The notes below the pieces were generated by a model. The model saw only the letters and a list, made by a program, of their open reading frames with translations. It did no database searches and was not told where the DNA came from. Both the position numbers and the translations under genes were made by a program. From Monodelphis domestica (Eukaryota; Chordata; Mammalia; Didelphimorphia; Didelphidae), in contig NC_077235.1 of NCBI RefSeq assembly GCF_027887165.1, positions 10,292,533 to 10,356,532 of the forward strand: a DNA stretch of 64,000 nucleotides, written 5' to 3'. The number at the start of each line of letters is the position of its first letter. Position 1 is the first letter of the stretch. Shown here in pieces: positions 54,391 through 64,000 of this stretch.

Positions 54391-55400
54391 TCATTCTGAT
54401 TCACAGGATAGCATTTAATTGCAAAGCTGCCCTGAGCCCCTGGCAGTCCAGGAGAGCCCCAGGAGAGGGCAGAATGGTGTGAAGCAGAGCCTATTCCCAT
54501 AGCCACACAGGAAGCCAGGCCAGTAGATTTTTGTTATTTATCTATCAGAGTTCAGGTCCCTTTGAGGAGGGAAGTGAGTTTGCAGCACAACAGAAATGGG
54601 TTTTGGGGTGGGAGAATGTTGTCCATCCCTTGCCTCTTCAATCCAAATCTGGGCATTCTTCAAATCTGCCCCCTTCCCTTAAGCACCGTCTCCTCCAGGA
54701 AGGCACCCAGCATGACCTTGCCTCTCCAATGGCTGGTAACCTCTTAATCCGTGCTAATCATCTGGCATCTGCAAAGAGCCCCAAGGGGTCTTGTGGAATA
54801 TATTGAGGTGCCCTCCTCCCATTTTCTTCTATGGTGATGAGCCCAAAGCTACCCAGGACTGCCTCCATGGACTCCAGGGACACCCCGAAGGAAAGGGTAA
54901 GTTTGTGCAGTCAGTGGGGTGCCAGATACTGGAAGATGCTCCACAAAGGTTGAGGATGGAGACTGCAGGCCTTCTGAGAGCCCCTCGGAGCTTCGGGCTG
55001 TTGGGTGAAGACATGGATCACTAGGAGTGCCAGGCCCAGTCCCTCAACCCTAAAGAGGACTAAGTAGGTGCTTAGTCAGTGGGGCCCCTCGAGGTAAGTG
55101 TATGCCCACCAATGGCCCTGGCACTATGCTGGGCAAGGCTGCAGGGGGTCTGAGTGCCATGCCTCTTGCTATCACGGGGGCCTGGGAGTGTGGGTGACAA
55201 GGACTTCCACTCTCCAGCTTAACTGGCGTCTGTAAGAGGAAGACTAGAAAACTCTCGCTTTCATCCAGAGTAATGGGTTCAAGTGTGGATGGAGGAGCTT
55301 TGAAGAAGTGACCAAGTCTTCCCCGGAGCCTGGTGCTCAGAGCTCGAGCCACAGTCGGTGCTTGGGGCCGCCTTCTGTGTCCCCTTTTCCTACCACTGAC
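54391..55400. other. Intergenic DNA, no gene seen
   Basis: Single-copy-looking DNA leading into the CpG-rich domain. No exon recognised. Confidence 0.5.
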
Positions 55401-56116
55401 TCTGGGCCAGAAAGCGGGGCACCAAGAAAAGGAACTCGGAAATCGCTGACGTCCGTCTCGTTGGTTCCTTCTAGCTCCTGCTCTGTGCCCGGACCGGGGC
55501 TTTGGAAAGGGGCAAAGGGAAGGAGCTATCCAGCAATGGCTGACCTTGGCTCCTTGGAATCCCCACGCTACGAGTAAGTGGATGCGGCGACTCCTCGGGA
55601 CTAGGCACTGTGCTCGGGGGCGTGAGCAGTAATCCTGTCCTCAGGATGCCCTGGGCAGCCGGATCCCCCGGGAAAGTCTTAGTGGCTCTGTTTTACCGAG
55701 GGCTAAATTGAGCGATTTGCCCAAGAGTCAGGGACTGGATTGGAACTCGGGTCTCCCCACAGCTGCCCCTTCTTTCCACAGCCAGGGCCACGCCTCAAAA
55801 ATGCAGCTACGACCTCGGGTTGGACTGGCAAACCCCGGGAAATCCAAGCCAAGGAGCCGCTACAGGAGTGGGGAGCGCGGGGTCCGCGCAGAGGAGCTCC
55901 CCGGCCTCGTTCGCAGCTTCCCGTGTACTGATGGCGGTTGCGAGCTTCTTTTTGGCGTCGGGCACCATTTCCGCGGCGGGGCCGACGTCTCCAAGCCCAA
56001 AGACCCTTTTTTTCACTTCCAGCCTCAGGTGGCTGGACAGACCTGGCGTGGCCCAAAGGCCTCCTCCAGGCTTTCAGCACTGCAGTGGGGACAGAGAGCC
56101 TAGTTCAGTCTCTCTC

Positions 56117-56170
56117 CTGCTGCCGCTGCCGCCGTCGTCGTCGCCGCCGCCGCCGCCTCGGCGGCGGCTG
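56117..56170 (+). repeat. (GCC/GTC)n trinucleotide repeat
   Basis: tgccgccgtcgtcgtcgccg-type units followed by ccgccgcc and a ggcggcgg inversion, about 54 bp. It can fold as a hairpin and gives Ala- or Arg-rich artefact frames on each strand. Confidence 0.9.
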
Positions 56171-56754
56171 GAGAAAAAAGCTTCGCTGAATCCCCAGCAA
56201 GGTCGCTAGATGGCCCTCTTGTGATTCGAAAGAAGCGCCGAGCCGCCGCCTCCTCGGGGAGCCAAGCGAGCGGAACCTGGAGCAGAGAAGGGGACAACTT
56301 TCTTTGGCCCAGCATCCCTTCAACGCCCAGTGGCGGCGCTGGGTCCGAGAAGGAACGCAAAAAAGATCACCAAGGGGCTTTGGGTCACCACGCCAGGCAA
56401 CGGGCTCGCTCCAGTCCGGGGGATGAGACCACCGCCATCCAGGGGCCGGACTTTGGAGGGGAACAGGGCCGGGGCTTTGGCGGCTGTCATTTAAGAACGT
56501 CTGGTGGCTGGGGGGTGGGGAGGGATGGCGAGTGTCAGAGAAGCGAAACGCTAGCAGCGAGTCCTCCGCCCCATCCCAGTTGCCTTCCCCTTGGGGACCG
56601 AAGGCCCCTAGGCCCAGGTGGGCCCCGGGCGCTCCCTGGTGACTGCACAGTCGGGCTCGGGAAGGGGCACAGCGGGCGAGGGCCCTTTTCCAGCCCCTGC
56701 AAGGGGCGGGGTGGAAGGAAGGGCGCTCCTGGCGTCTCTGCAGCCAACGTGCTA

Positions 56755-57165
56755 AGGCAATGACATTGAACTTGAATGGAATTCTCCCTGTCGGCCCAAT
56801 AGAGCCATTCGAGGAGCTCTCTCTGAGGGCAGAGAGAGGGGCGGCCTCCTCCTCCTCTGGGGGCGGGCATCTCTTGAAAGGCCAGCTGCAATGTTAATCA
56901 TTTTTTACCTGAGTAATTCTCCCATTGCTTCTTGACCTGGGGGATTGTTAATGGGCAAGACTCCTATTCAGACTATTTTCTCCAGCTCAATCAAATCCTG
57001 GAGGCGCCAGTTTACTTTTATCGATCAGTGGGTTCCTGACAGGCTTTGCCACAAGGAAGCAGCATCATCCTTTTTTTAACTCAGAGAGGGAGAGCTCGCC
57101 TTAAAGTTTACGGCTAAAAGCCTCCGAGCATAGCATGCAAACATTTTAGTGGGCGGCGAGCGGTC
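56755..57165. promoter_or_regulatory. Candidate enhancer-like block within the CpG domain
   Basis: AT-richer island inside GC-rich DNA. It contains 'gttaatcattttttacctga', 'gagtaattctcccattgctt', 'ggattgttaatgggcaagac', 'cttttatcgatcagtgggtt' and 'agcatgcaaacattttagtg'. The contrast in composition and the homeodomain/SOX/FOX-like cores (TAATCA, CATTG, CAAACA) suggest conserved regulatory DNA about 2.3 kb upstream of the promoter candidate. Inference. Confidence 0.35.
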
Positions 57166-59319
57166 CTGTTCCGAGAGAGCGAGCCCCAGACCTGCTTTAG
57201 GGAGATGCCAAGCCCAGAAATAACGGGACTCGGGACTTCACTCTTAGATCCCCCGCAAAGGGCTGGGTAGTGATGGTGGGCGGGGAGGACTTGAGGTCTT
57301 TTTAATTACTGCTAAATGCCCTTTGTTCCCACCCACTCCCAGCAAAGGTAAGTTACTGGGTTCCAGGAACAGAGCTCTCTTCGCTTTGCAGAGCCCAGAG
57401 TCGCTGCTGTCCCTTCACCCCCACCCCCAGCCTTGGCCCTGCTGGTCCCCGAGCTATTCTTCTCCCTCTCCTCTCTTGCTGGTCGCTGAGCCACCACTCC
57501 CCACCTCTCCCGGCCCCGAGTCCTGATAGCCGCCCTGGTCCCCTGCTCTGCTGGTCCCCGGGCCCTGCCACTCCCAGGCTGCCTGGGCCCTTCCAGGATG
57601 CTGCCGGCCCGAAATCCGTGCCCCTACCCATCCATCCAAAGGGGGATCTCCCCGCCGGCGCCTTCAGTTGATGCCTTCTGCGCTAGCTACTTCCTCCCCC
57701 AGGTTGTACCCGCCTGAGCCCCGAGCCCCCCAGCCCGCTGTGCACCCCTCCACGACAGACTCTTCGACGCCGACTGTGTGATCGGCTGTAGGGGAGGGAG
57801 GATCTCGGACCTGAGGCGAGAAGGTTTCCTGAGAAGTAAGCTGCGTGTCCTTTTCCTCCACCCCCTCCCCACAGGGAGAAGCTGAAGAACCAGGCCCTCT
57901 AAGTGGGGGGCGAGGGGCGGGGCGGGGAGGAGAGGAGGCTGCAGAGGGAAGCCGGCGGCTCTCTGCAAGGAGATGGCAGGGTTTTAAGAAAACCCATGGT
58001 GTGTCCAATTTGCCTTCGAATCGTTCTTTTAAGGGTATTTTCGGAGCCGAAATCTCGGGCTGGTTTTTTTCCTGGGCTAATTACGAGTTTTCTCACCTAG
58101 TTGTCTGTCCAAACGTCCCAGCCTCCTCCTTGCTCTGGAGGGCCGGCGTTCAAGGCTCAGAGCCGAGCCCGGCTAGGATGAAGTCCACCTTACCCCCACC
58201 TCCCCCACCCCCCGCCCCGCCCGCCCGGACCCTGCTCTCGCGGTTGGCCAAACAACTTCTTGCCCCGAGTGTTTTCTCTTCCTGAAGCGAGTGCCCTTAA
58301 TTAAGGTCCCTAGACAATGAGGAGGAGCCCCCCCCCCAGTCCAGCCGGGCCCCACCGCCTTCATTTCTCGGGCCACATTCACTGGGGCGCACTGATGTCA
58401 TTCCGTCTCCATTCCAGCTCCCAGCCGGAGTCGGCCCCTGAGCCTGCTGCCCACGCGGACAGAACCCGAGCCTCCCAGGCAGGGACCAGCCGATGGGCGC
58501 ACAAGCAGAGCAGTGCTCCTGCTGGGGGACCAAAGGTCGATACTGGATTTGTCTTCCCCGGCCTGGGCTTCATCGACTTGTTTTTGGTTGGAACACGGCT
58601 TATTTATAGGAAGCTACATTGCAAGGGGATACAGACACCCCCCCCCCCACACACACACACAGACACACATATGGCAAACCCAGGAGCGCAGCTGCTCCCC
58701 TACGCCCCCCGACTTGTATTTCATTAGGCGACGAACAAGTGGGAGAACGAAGCAAGAAGTGCAGCTTTAGTTACTGGCATCTCTGCATTTGCCCTGGCTG
58801 GGGCGGGGGGGCGGGGGGCCAGAAGAGGATGTCGGTAATGGGGGTGGGACTGAGGGGCGGCCCGCAGAACGAAGCTTCCAGAGATCACACCCTTTCCAAC
58901 CCTAGCTCTCCATAAAGAAGAGCCAAGTTCAAAGCAAAAACCACAAACCACCGAGCCAGGCCACTGACACCGCCCCCGCCCCCCCCCCCGTCCCTTTCTC
59001 TCTCTCTCCTTCCTTCCCTCCTTCCCCTAGGTCCCCGGTCCCTCCCGCCGCTGTTCCTCCCCCACTCGAGTCCGGAGACAAGAGAGGCAGGAAAAAGGAG
59101 AGGGCAAGGAAAGAGGGAGAAAGGAGAGGGAGAGGTGTCTCATTAAAACGAAGGGAAAAATCCAATCTCCCCCCAAATCTTTTCCCAGCATCGCCGAGGC
59201 AAACGGTGGCGAGCGGTTCATCCAGAGGCTGAACTGCAGCGCTCAAACCTAGCCCCTCCCGGCTTGGGTACCACTTCTCTGTGTGTAAGTTTCTCCCACT
59301 TGGCCCCTCCCCCTTCGGC

Positions 59320-59450
59320 CAGCAGGCCCCGCCCCTCTAGCCAGAAACACGCTCTGCCATCTCCTGATTGGCTGCAGCCTGGCGTAGCTCCGGCTCGAGC
59401 AAGCCCTCTCTCCAGATTCCGCGGCCAGTAGTTTGCGGCAACGGGAGGAG
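59320..59450 (+). promoter_or_regulatory. Candidate TATA-less PCDH19 promoter
   Basis: A GC (Sp1) box ccccgcccc lies at 59,328-59,336. A textbook NF-Y box in reverse lies at 59,364-59,374 (ctgattggctg; other strand AGCCAATCAG). No TATA box follows. The spacing suits start sites around 59,430-59,480. From memory the human 5' UTR is roughly 1.7 kb, which would put the start nearer 59,700, so the exact site is open. Confidence 0.4.
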
Positions 59451-60021
59451 GAGCAGCAGCGGAGGCGGCGGCGGCAGTAGCAGTGGCAGCAGTGTCGGCG
59501 ACAGCGGCGAGGTGGTGAAGAGAGAGAGAGTGAGAGAGACAGAGAGACAGACAGGGAGAGAGAGAGAGAGAGAGAGAGGGGACAGCCGCCAGCAGGACAG
59601 CTCGTACGCGCAGTTCACAGGCACAGCTCGGGGTGGGATTTTCAAACGCAGCCGCAGCCCAGTCGGCAGCCCGTCCGCTAGTGCTGGTCCGAGAGGGTCT
59701 GGCTGCCGGAGATTTAGTAAGAACTTCGAGATCTCTCCGCCGGGGACCAGCAGCATCTTGAGCTCCCTCCCTCACACACACACACACACACACGCAGACA
59801 CACAGAGAGACAGAGACAGAGACACACACACTCACACACAGCTACCTAGAGAGAGCGCGGGGAAGCACCCTCTCCGAGAGTCCAGAGTGAGCCGATTGAA
59901 AGGAACCGGGGCCTGGAAGTAAACTTTGGCTGCGAGAGCAGGCAAGCTAGCGAGCGGGCGGGCGAGCGAGGGAGGGAGCGAGCCGCGGTGGCCTGGCCAG
60001 GGCAGCCGTGCGTGGAACCGG

Positions 60022-60042
60022 ATGCCTGCAAGAAGAGGATGA
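60022..60042 (+). CDS. Upstream ORF 1 in PCDH19 leader, 6 codons
   Basis: ATG CCT GCA AGA AGA GGA TGA, peptide MPARRG. Its stop overlaps the start of the next uORF (ATGA arrangement). Whether it is transcribed depends on the true start site. Confidence 0.3.
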   Translation: MPARRG

Positions 60043-60104
60043 GCTCTGGGGAATTTGATCTGCCAGCTGCTGCGCCGATTTCGCACCCACCCCAGCGGAG
60101 CTAG
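60039..60104 (+). CDS. Upstream ORF 2 in PCDH19 leader, 21 codons
   Basis: Starts at the ATGA shared with uORF 1 and ends in TAG. Peptide begins MSSGEFDLPAAAPIS. Context gaggATGa is moderate (G at -3 position equivalent). It may lower translation of the main frame. Confidence 0.3.
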   Translation: MSSGEFDLPAAAPISHPPQRS

Positions 60105-60418
60105 AGGTAGAAGGCGAGCCCGCACCTGCGGTATCTGACTTTCCGTGCCAATCCCTAGCGTTGTGATTTCTCCATCCTCTCTCCCCGATCTCCTTCCCCA
60201 CTCCCCCCACCCGAGCTATTTGAAAGAACTGAGACTTTGATTTCCTCGGGCAAATCCCCTCCTCTCTCAGGCTCCCCAGGCACTTGGCTCCCAAACTTGA
60301 GGTGGTGGGGGGAGTGCGCCCCGGGGTGCGGTGGTGGTAACTTTGATTGCTCGAACTCGAGCCGCCCGCTGCCCTTTGCCTCGCTGGGGGCGATTCCCTG
60401 CAGACGGCCCGCCTGTCG

Positions 60419-60424
60419 ATGTAA
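60419..60424 (+). CDS. Minimal ATG-TAA start-stop element in leader
   Basis: ATG followed at once by TAA. Start-stop elements are known to stall ribosomes in some mammalian leaders. The same bases, gat|gtaagc, also look like a splice donor, an alternative reading. Confidence 0.25.
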   Translation: M

Positions 60425-60765
60425 GCGGACCGACGGGCGCAGGAAAAAAAATCTCTTTCTTTGCTAACGAGAGCAGCCGCTTCCGCAGCCTCTCCCTCTG
60501 TCCGCTGGCCTGAGCCCTGGGACCCAGGAGCGGCTGAGAAGCCCCGGCGTCTGCAGGACTTTCCGCCAACCTCAGCCACAGACGCGGCTCTCCTCCTTTC
60601 CCCTTCCCTGGGCATTAACCTAAATAGATTTATTTCTCTAGCTTAAAAGCAGAACAAAAACAGCATCCAGGCTGACCAAGCCATAAGGACTCGCTTAAAG
60701 TGTGCCTGTTTTCTGCAGTAAGATTTGTGCATTTTGGGGAAGGGGGGTGGTGGAGATATTTGCGC

Positions 60766-60804
60766 ATGCCAGGTGCAAAGATAGCTAAATCCCTCATACA
60801 GTGA
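60766..60804 (+). CDS. Upstream ORF 3 in PCDH19 leader, 12 codons
   Basis: Peptide MPGAKIAKSLIQ, ending TGA. It lies just before the (tg)n stretch, about 580 bases upstream of the main start, with enough distance for reinitiation. Confidence 0.3.
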   Translation: MPGAKIAKSLIQ

Positions 60805-61384
60805 CTGTGTGTGTGTGTGAGTGAGTGTGTGAGAGAGAGTGTGTGTGTGTGCGTGCGTGCGTGCGCGGAGCTCGGTGGCTGTGGTCTTGCCTGGGTTTTA
60901 GCTTCTCGTTTGTTTCGGTAACTTCTGTTTTTGACTCGGCTGCTCCCCGGGCCGGCCAGCAGAAACCTCGGTGCTCCTCCGTGCCTGCAATCCGCCCCCC
61001 CTCGTCTCGGATCGGAGGGGCTGTTGATCGCCTCGAACTTTCAAGGGGCTGAAACTGCAAAGGGGGGGCGAAATTGACTAGCAGGGCAGTCGGGAGCTAG
61101 GAGAAGAGCTGAGCCAGCGCGCTAGCTCTCTCGCCCTATTTCTGTCTCCTCTCACTGTCTTTCCCAGCCTTTCTCTCCACATCCCCGGCTTTAGTTCGCC
61201 TCCTGATTCTGTTTTCTTCCTGCTCAGCAGGACCCAGCCTCTCAGCTCCTTCTTCACGCTTCTTTTCTCCCCGCCAAAAAAAAATTATTGGAAACAAAAC
61301 AAAAATTCAACAGGCGGCCCCCGTGAGAGAACAACCCTGTTTCTCAAAGGTGCCCGCAAAAAAGGCGTCACGGAGCCTAGAAAA

Positions 61385-63525
61385 ATGGATTCTTTTTTGC
61401 CCATGCTGCTCCTCGAGGCTTTACTATGGACTCAGGCGTCATCTTTGATTAACTTAAAATACTCTGTAGAGGAGGAGCAGCGAGCGGGCACAGTGATTGC
61501 AAATGTCGCCAAAGATGCCCGGGAAGCCGGCTTTTTGCTGGACGCCCGGCAGCCCGCCTTCCGGGTGGTCTCCAACTCGGCCCCCCACCTGGTGGACATC
61601 AACCCCAACTCTGGGATGCTGGTCACCAAACAGAAAATCGACCGGGACCTGCTGTGCCACCAGAGCCCCAAATGCGTGATCTCCCTGGAGGTGATGTCCA
61701 GCTCCATGGAGATCTGCGTGGTCAAGGTGGAGATCAAGGACCTGAACGACAACACGCCCATCTTCCCCAACTCGCAGATCGAGCTGGAGATCTCCGAGAC
61801 AGCCAGCCCTGGCACGCGCATCCCCCTGGACGGCGCCTACGACCCAGACTCGGGCAGTTTCGGGGTGCAGACGTACGAGATCACGCCCAACGACCTCTTT
61901 GGCCTGGAGGTGAAGACGCGCGGCGACGGCTCCCGCTTCGCCGAGCTGGTGGTGGAGAAAAACCTGGACCGCGAGACCCAGGCCTACTATAACTACCGCA
62001 TCACGGCCCTGGACGGGGGTGACCCGCCGCGTATGGGCACCGTGGGGCTCGGCATCAAGGTGATCGACTCCAACGACAACAACCCGGTGTTCCCGGAAGC
62101 TACCTACGTGGTGAGTGTCCCAGAGAACGCACCTCTCAACACGCCCGTCATCCACCTCAACGCCACCGACCCCGACGAGGGTACCAACGGCGAGGTGGTC
62201 TACTCCTTCTACGGCTATGTCAACGAGAAGGCCCGCGGCCTCTTCCAGATCGATCCGCACAGCGGGCTCATCTCCGTGAGCGGGGCCATTGACTACGAGC
62301 AGGGCCGCGTCTACGAGCTGGACGTGCAGGCCAAGGACTTGGGACCCAACTCCATCCCGGCCCACTGCAAGGTCACGGTGACCGTGCTGGACGTCAACGA
62401 CAACGCGCCGGTCATCAACCTGCTGTCGGTCAACAGTGAGCTGGTGGAGGTGAGTGAGAGTGCCCCACCGGGCTACGTGATCGCCCTGGTGCGGGTGTCC
62501 GACCGCGACTCGGGCGCCAATGGTCGGGTGCAGTGCCGCTTGTTGGGCAACGTGCCCTTCCGCCTCCAGGAGTACGAGAGCTTCTCCACCATCCTGGTGG
62601 ACGGGCGCCTGGATCGCGAGCAGCGGGACCAGTACAACCTGACCATTCAGGCCCGCGACGGCGGCGTGCCCTCTCTGCAGAGCACCAAGTCCTTCACTGT
62701 CAAGATCACGGACGAAAACGACAACCACCCCCACTTCTCCAAGGCCTACTACCAGGTCATCGTGCAGGAGAACAACACTCCTGGGGCCTATCTGCTCTCG
62801 GTCTCGGCCAGGGACCCGGACTTGGGCCTCAACGGCAGCGTCTCCTACCAGATTGTTCCCTCGCAGGTGCGGGACATGCCTGTCTTCACCTACGTGTCCA
62901 TCAACCCCAACTCGGGGGACATCTACGCCCTGCGCTCCTTCAACCACGAACAGACTAAGGCGTTCGAGTTCAAGGTGCTGGCCAAGGACGGTGGCAATCC
63001 GTCGCTGCAGAGCAATGCCACCGTCCGGGTCATTGTCCTCGACGTGAATGACAATACCCCGGTGATCACGGCGCCGCCCCTGGTCAACGGCACGGCCGAA
63101 GTCTACATCCCCCGAAACGCGGGGGTGGGCTACCTGGTGACCGTGGTCAAGGCCGATGACTACGACGAGGGGGAGAACGGGAGGGTCACCTATGACATGA
63201 CCGAGGGCGACCGGGGCTTTTTCGTGATCGACCAAGCCAACGGCGAGGTCCGCACCACCCGGACCTTCGGGGACAGCTCCAAAGCCACCTACGAGATCAT
63301 CGTGGTGGCCCACGACCACGGCAAGACCTCCCTGTCGGCGTCCGCCTTGGTCCTGATCTACCTGTCCCCGACTCTGGACGCGCAGGAGTCCGTGGGCTCG
63401 GTGAACCTGTCCCTGATTTTCATCATCGCTCTGGGCTCCATCGCTGCCATTCTCTTCGTCACCATGATCTTCGTGGCGGTGAAATGTAAGAGGGACAACA
63501 AGGAGATCCGGACCTACAACTGCAG
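61385..63525 (+). CDS. PCDH19: Protocadherin-19, coding exon 1
   Basis: Delta-2 protocadherin, a calcium-dependent homophilic adhesion protein of the neuronal plasma membrane that can pair with N-cadherin. The exon codes 713 full residues plus two bases. Signal peptide 1-20. Six cadherin repeats, about 22-127, 128-236, 237-343, 344-449, 450-558 and 559-663, with linker boxes DLNDN (119), DSNDN (228), DVNDN (336), DENDN (443) and DVNDN (553). N-glycosylation sequons are at N259 (NAT), N418 (NLT), N463 (NNT), N483 (NGS), N544 (NAT) and N568 (NGT). The single membrane span is 675-699, then [13 protein letters not shown]. Compared from memory with human PCDH19 the match is near-continuous, two residues shorter (one in the signal peptide, one near residue 56). 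PCDH10, 17 and 18 fit much worse. The start is chosen by the ATG in context gaaaaATGg and the signal peptide. No frame break. Later exons (cytoplasmic tail with CM1/CM2 motifs) lie outside the window. Confidence 0.97.
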
Positions 63526-63531
63526 GTAACG
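63526..63531 (+). promoter_or_regulatory. PCDH19: PCDH19 intron 1 splice donor
   Basis: tgcag|gtaacg. The exon ends after two bases of codon 714 (phase 2), the same phase as I recall for the human exon 1 end (coding base 2147). The TAA that closes the open frame at 63,527-63,529 is intronic. Confidence 0.85.
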
Positions 63532-64000
63532 CTCCCTCCCCCCCCCCCTGTCGTGCCCAGTCTGTGTCTGTGTCTCCGTGTTTAGACCGTCCTCCCTCCT
63601 GCACCCCCAAATCCAGCGCGTCGCCTTCAGGACTTTCTTTTGAAGGCAGAAAGGTTTGTCCCACCAGCCCGAGGGGATCCGTTCTCGGCTCTGCCACTCG
63701 GCTGTAAGGCAGTCGTGGGCTGTTTGCATTCTGTCATAATGATGATAAGCAGAGAAGCAATTATCTTTCTCAAATTTGCACAGCTGTCTCCGCGAAGTTA
63801 GGCACGGAAGGGGAGAGAGGGGGAGAGGGAAGGAAGAGTTCCTGCAAAAGAAAGCCACAGAGCCCGGCAGCCCCGGGCCCCGCTCCCCGCGGCGGAGGCT
63901 CGCTTTGGGCCAGCTTTGCCAGCGGAGGGATGTGCTCGGGAGGGAACAGCGGGGCTGGGAGTGGGGGCCAGGAGCAGCTTGGGTGCCTGGCTGGGGTGCA
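63532..64000 (+). other. PCDH19: Start of PCDH19 intron 1
   Basis: GC-rich intronic sequence, still in the CpG-rich domain, with a C run (63,537-63,548). Contains 'ataatgatgataagcagaga' and an A/T-richer patch at 63,725-63,785. The window ends inside the intron. Confidence 0.8.

Larger units (their letters stand above)
59450..61384 (+). other. PCDH19: Probable PCDH19 5' leader (5' UTR part of exon 1)
   Basis: GC-rich non-coding DNA directly upstream of the start codon, without a strong intervening acceptor that would be needed for a spliced leader. It has a (ggc/agc)n stretch (59,447-59,512), a (ga)n tract (59,518-59,580) and ca runs (59,773-59,838). It also holds a (tg)n/(ga)n stretch (60,807-60,868) and three short upstream ORFs. 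The 5' edge is inferred from the promoter motifs. Long frames across it start at non-ATG codons and are not called. Confidence 0.5.
55400..63990. promoter_or_regulatory. Large CpG-rich domain around PCDH19 exon 1
   Basis: CpG dinucleotides are frequent across the whole stretch except an AT-richer gap at about 56,760-57,110. It covers the upstream flank, the promoter candidate, the leader and the coding exon, which is extremely rich in G/C at third codon positions. Long CpG islands are usual for developmental and neuronal genes. Confidence 0.75.

Noticed and set aside
56221-56763. 180-codon plus-strand frame in the CpG domain
   Set aside because: Gly/Pro/Arg-rich composition follows from high GC; no homologous family recognised and no splice signals.
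59368-59922. 184-codon plus-strand frame in the PCDH19 leader and a 205-codon frame on the opposite strand
   Set aside because: Both run through ga, ca and ggc repeats and are Arg-, Ser- or Ala-rich low complexity. The plus frame does not begin with ATG.
59947-60615. 222-codon minus-strand frame
   Set aside because: GC-rich chance frame within the probable leader, no recognisable domain.
60709-60719. Possible splice acceptor ttttctgcag in the leader
   Set aside because: No convincing matched donor and branch arrangement, and from memory the human leader lies in the same exon as the start codon.
61454-63697. 747-codon open frame on the minus strand opposite PCDH19
   Set aside because: It is the antisense shadow of a very GC3-rich coding exon, in which stop codons are rare on the other strand. 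Its Val/Gly/Asp/His-rich sequence has no domain and no promoter or splice context.

Overview
This window looks like nuclear DNA of a marsupial, probably from the X chromosome. Two things point that way. First, the right end holds a complete first coding exon of a delta-2 protocadherin that I recognise as PCDH19, a gene that lies in the conserved part of the therian X. Second, the rest is filled with marsupial-style interspersed repeats: tRNA-headed SINEs ending in a short TTTAAA-type tail or an RTE-like CAA tail, MIR/CORE-SINEs, L1 3' ends of marsupial type, L2, RTE and an R4/Dong-clade LINE, a pogo/Tigger-like element, hAT MITEs, and solo-LTR fossils. I cannot tell an American from an Australian marsupial from this sequence alone.

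Layout. Positions 1 to about 55,300 are intergenic DNA upstream of PCDH19. I find no convincing protein-coding exon, tRNA or rRNA there. It is repeat-rich: R4 LINE and L1 in 7-12 kb, L2 endonuclease remnant in 23-24 kb, Tigger/L2/RTE/hAT/L1 in 28-33 kb, LTR and L1 in 40-42.5 kb, L1 in 49-50 kb. Between the repeats lie single-copy blocks, several of which read like conserved non-coding elements with homeodomain- or MEF2-type motifs (19.4-19.8, 36.0-36.4, 44.6-44.9, 45.5-45.7, 47.1-47.3 kb). A separate, isolated CpG-rich island with a near-palindromic TATA box sits at 34.2-35.3 kb, about 26 kb upstream of the gene.

From about 55.4 kb to the right edge the DNA is a large GC- and CpG-rich domain. 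It holds a probable enhancer-like block (56.75-57.17 kb), a TATA-less promoter candidate with a textbook NF-Y box and a GC box (59.3-59.4 kb), a leader of roughly 1.9 kb with simple repeats and three short upstream ORFs, and PCDH19 exon 1 (61,385-63,525). The exon codes for the signal peptide, six cadherin repeats, the membrane span and the first cytoplasmic residues. It ends at a GT splice donor in phase 2, so the cytoplasmic tail must be coded by exons beyond the window.

No new gene system could be demonstrated. The observations most worth checking are the distal CpG island, the R4/Dong LINE with its restriction-like endonuclease remnant, the Tigger-like element with a transposase tail, the paired hAT MITEs, and the candidate conserved elements. 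All family names are from pattern recognition, without a database search.
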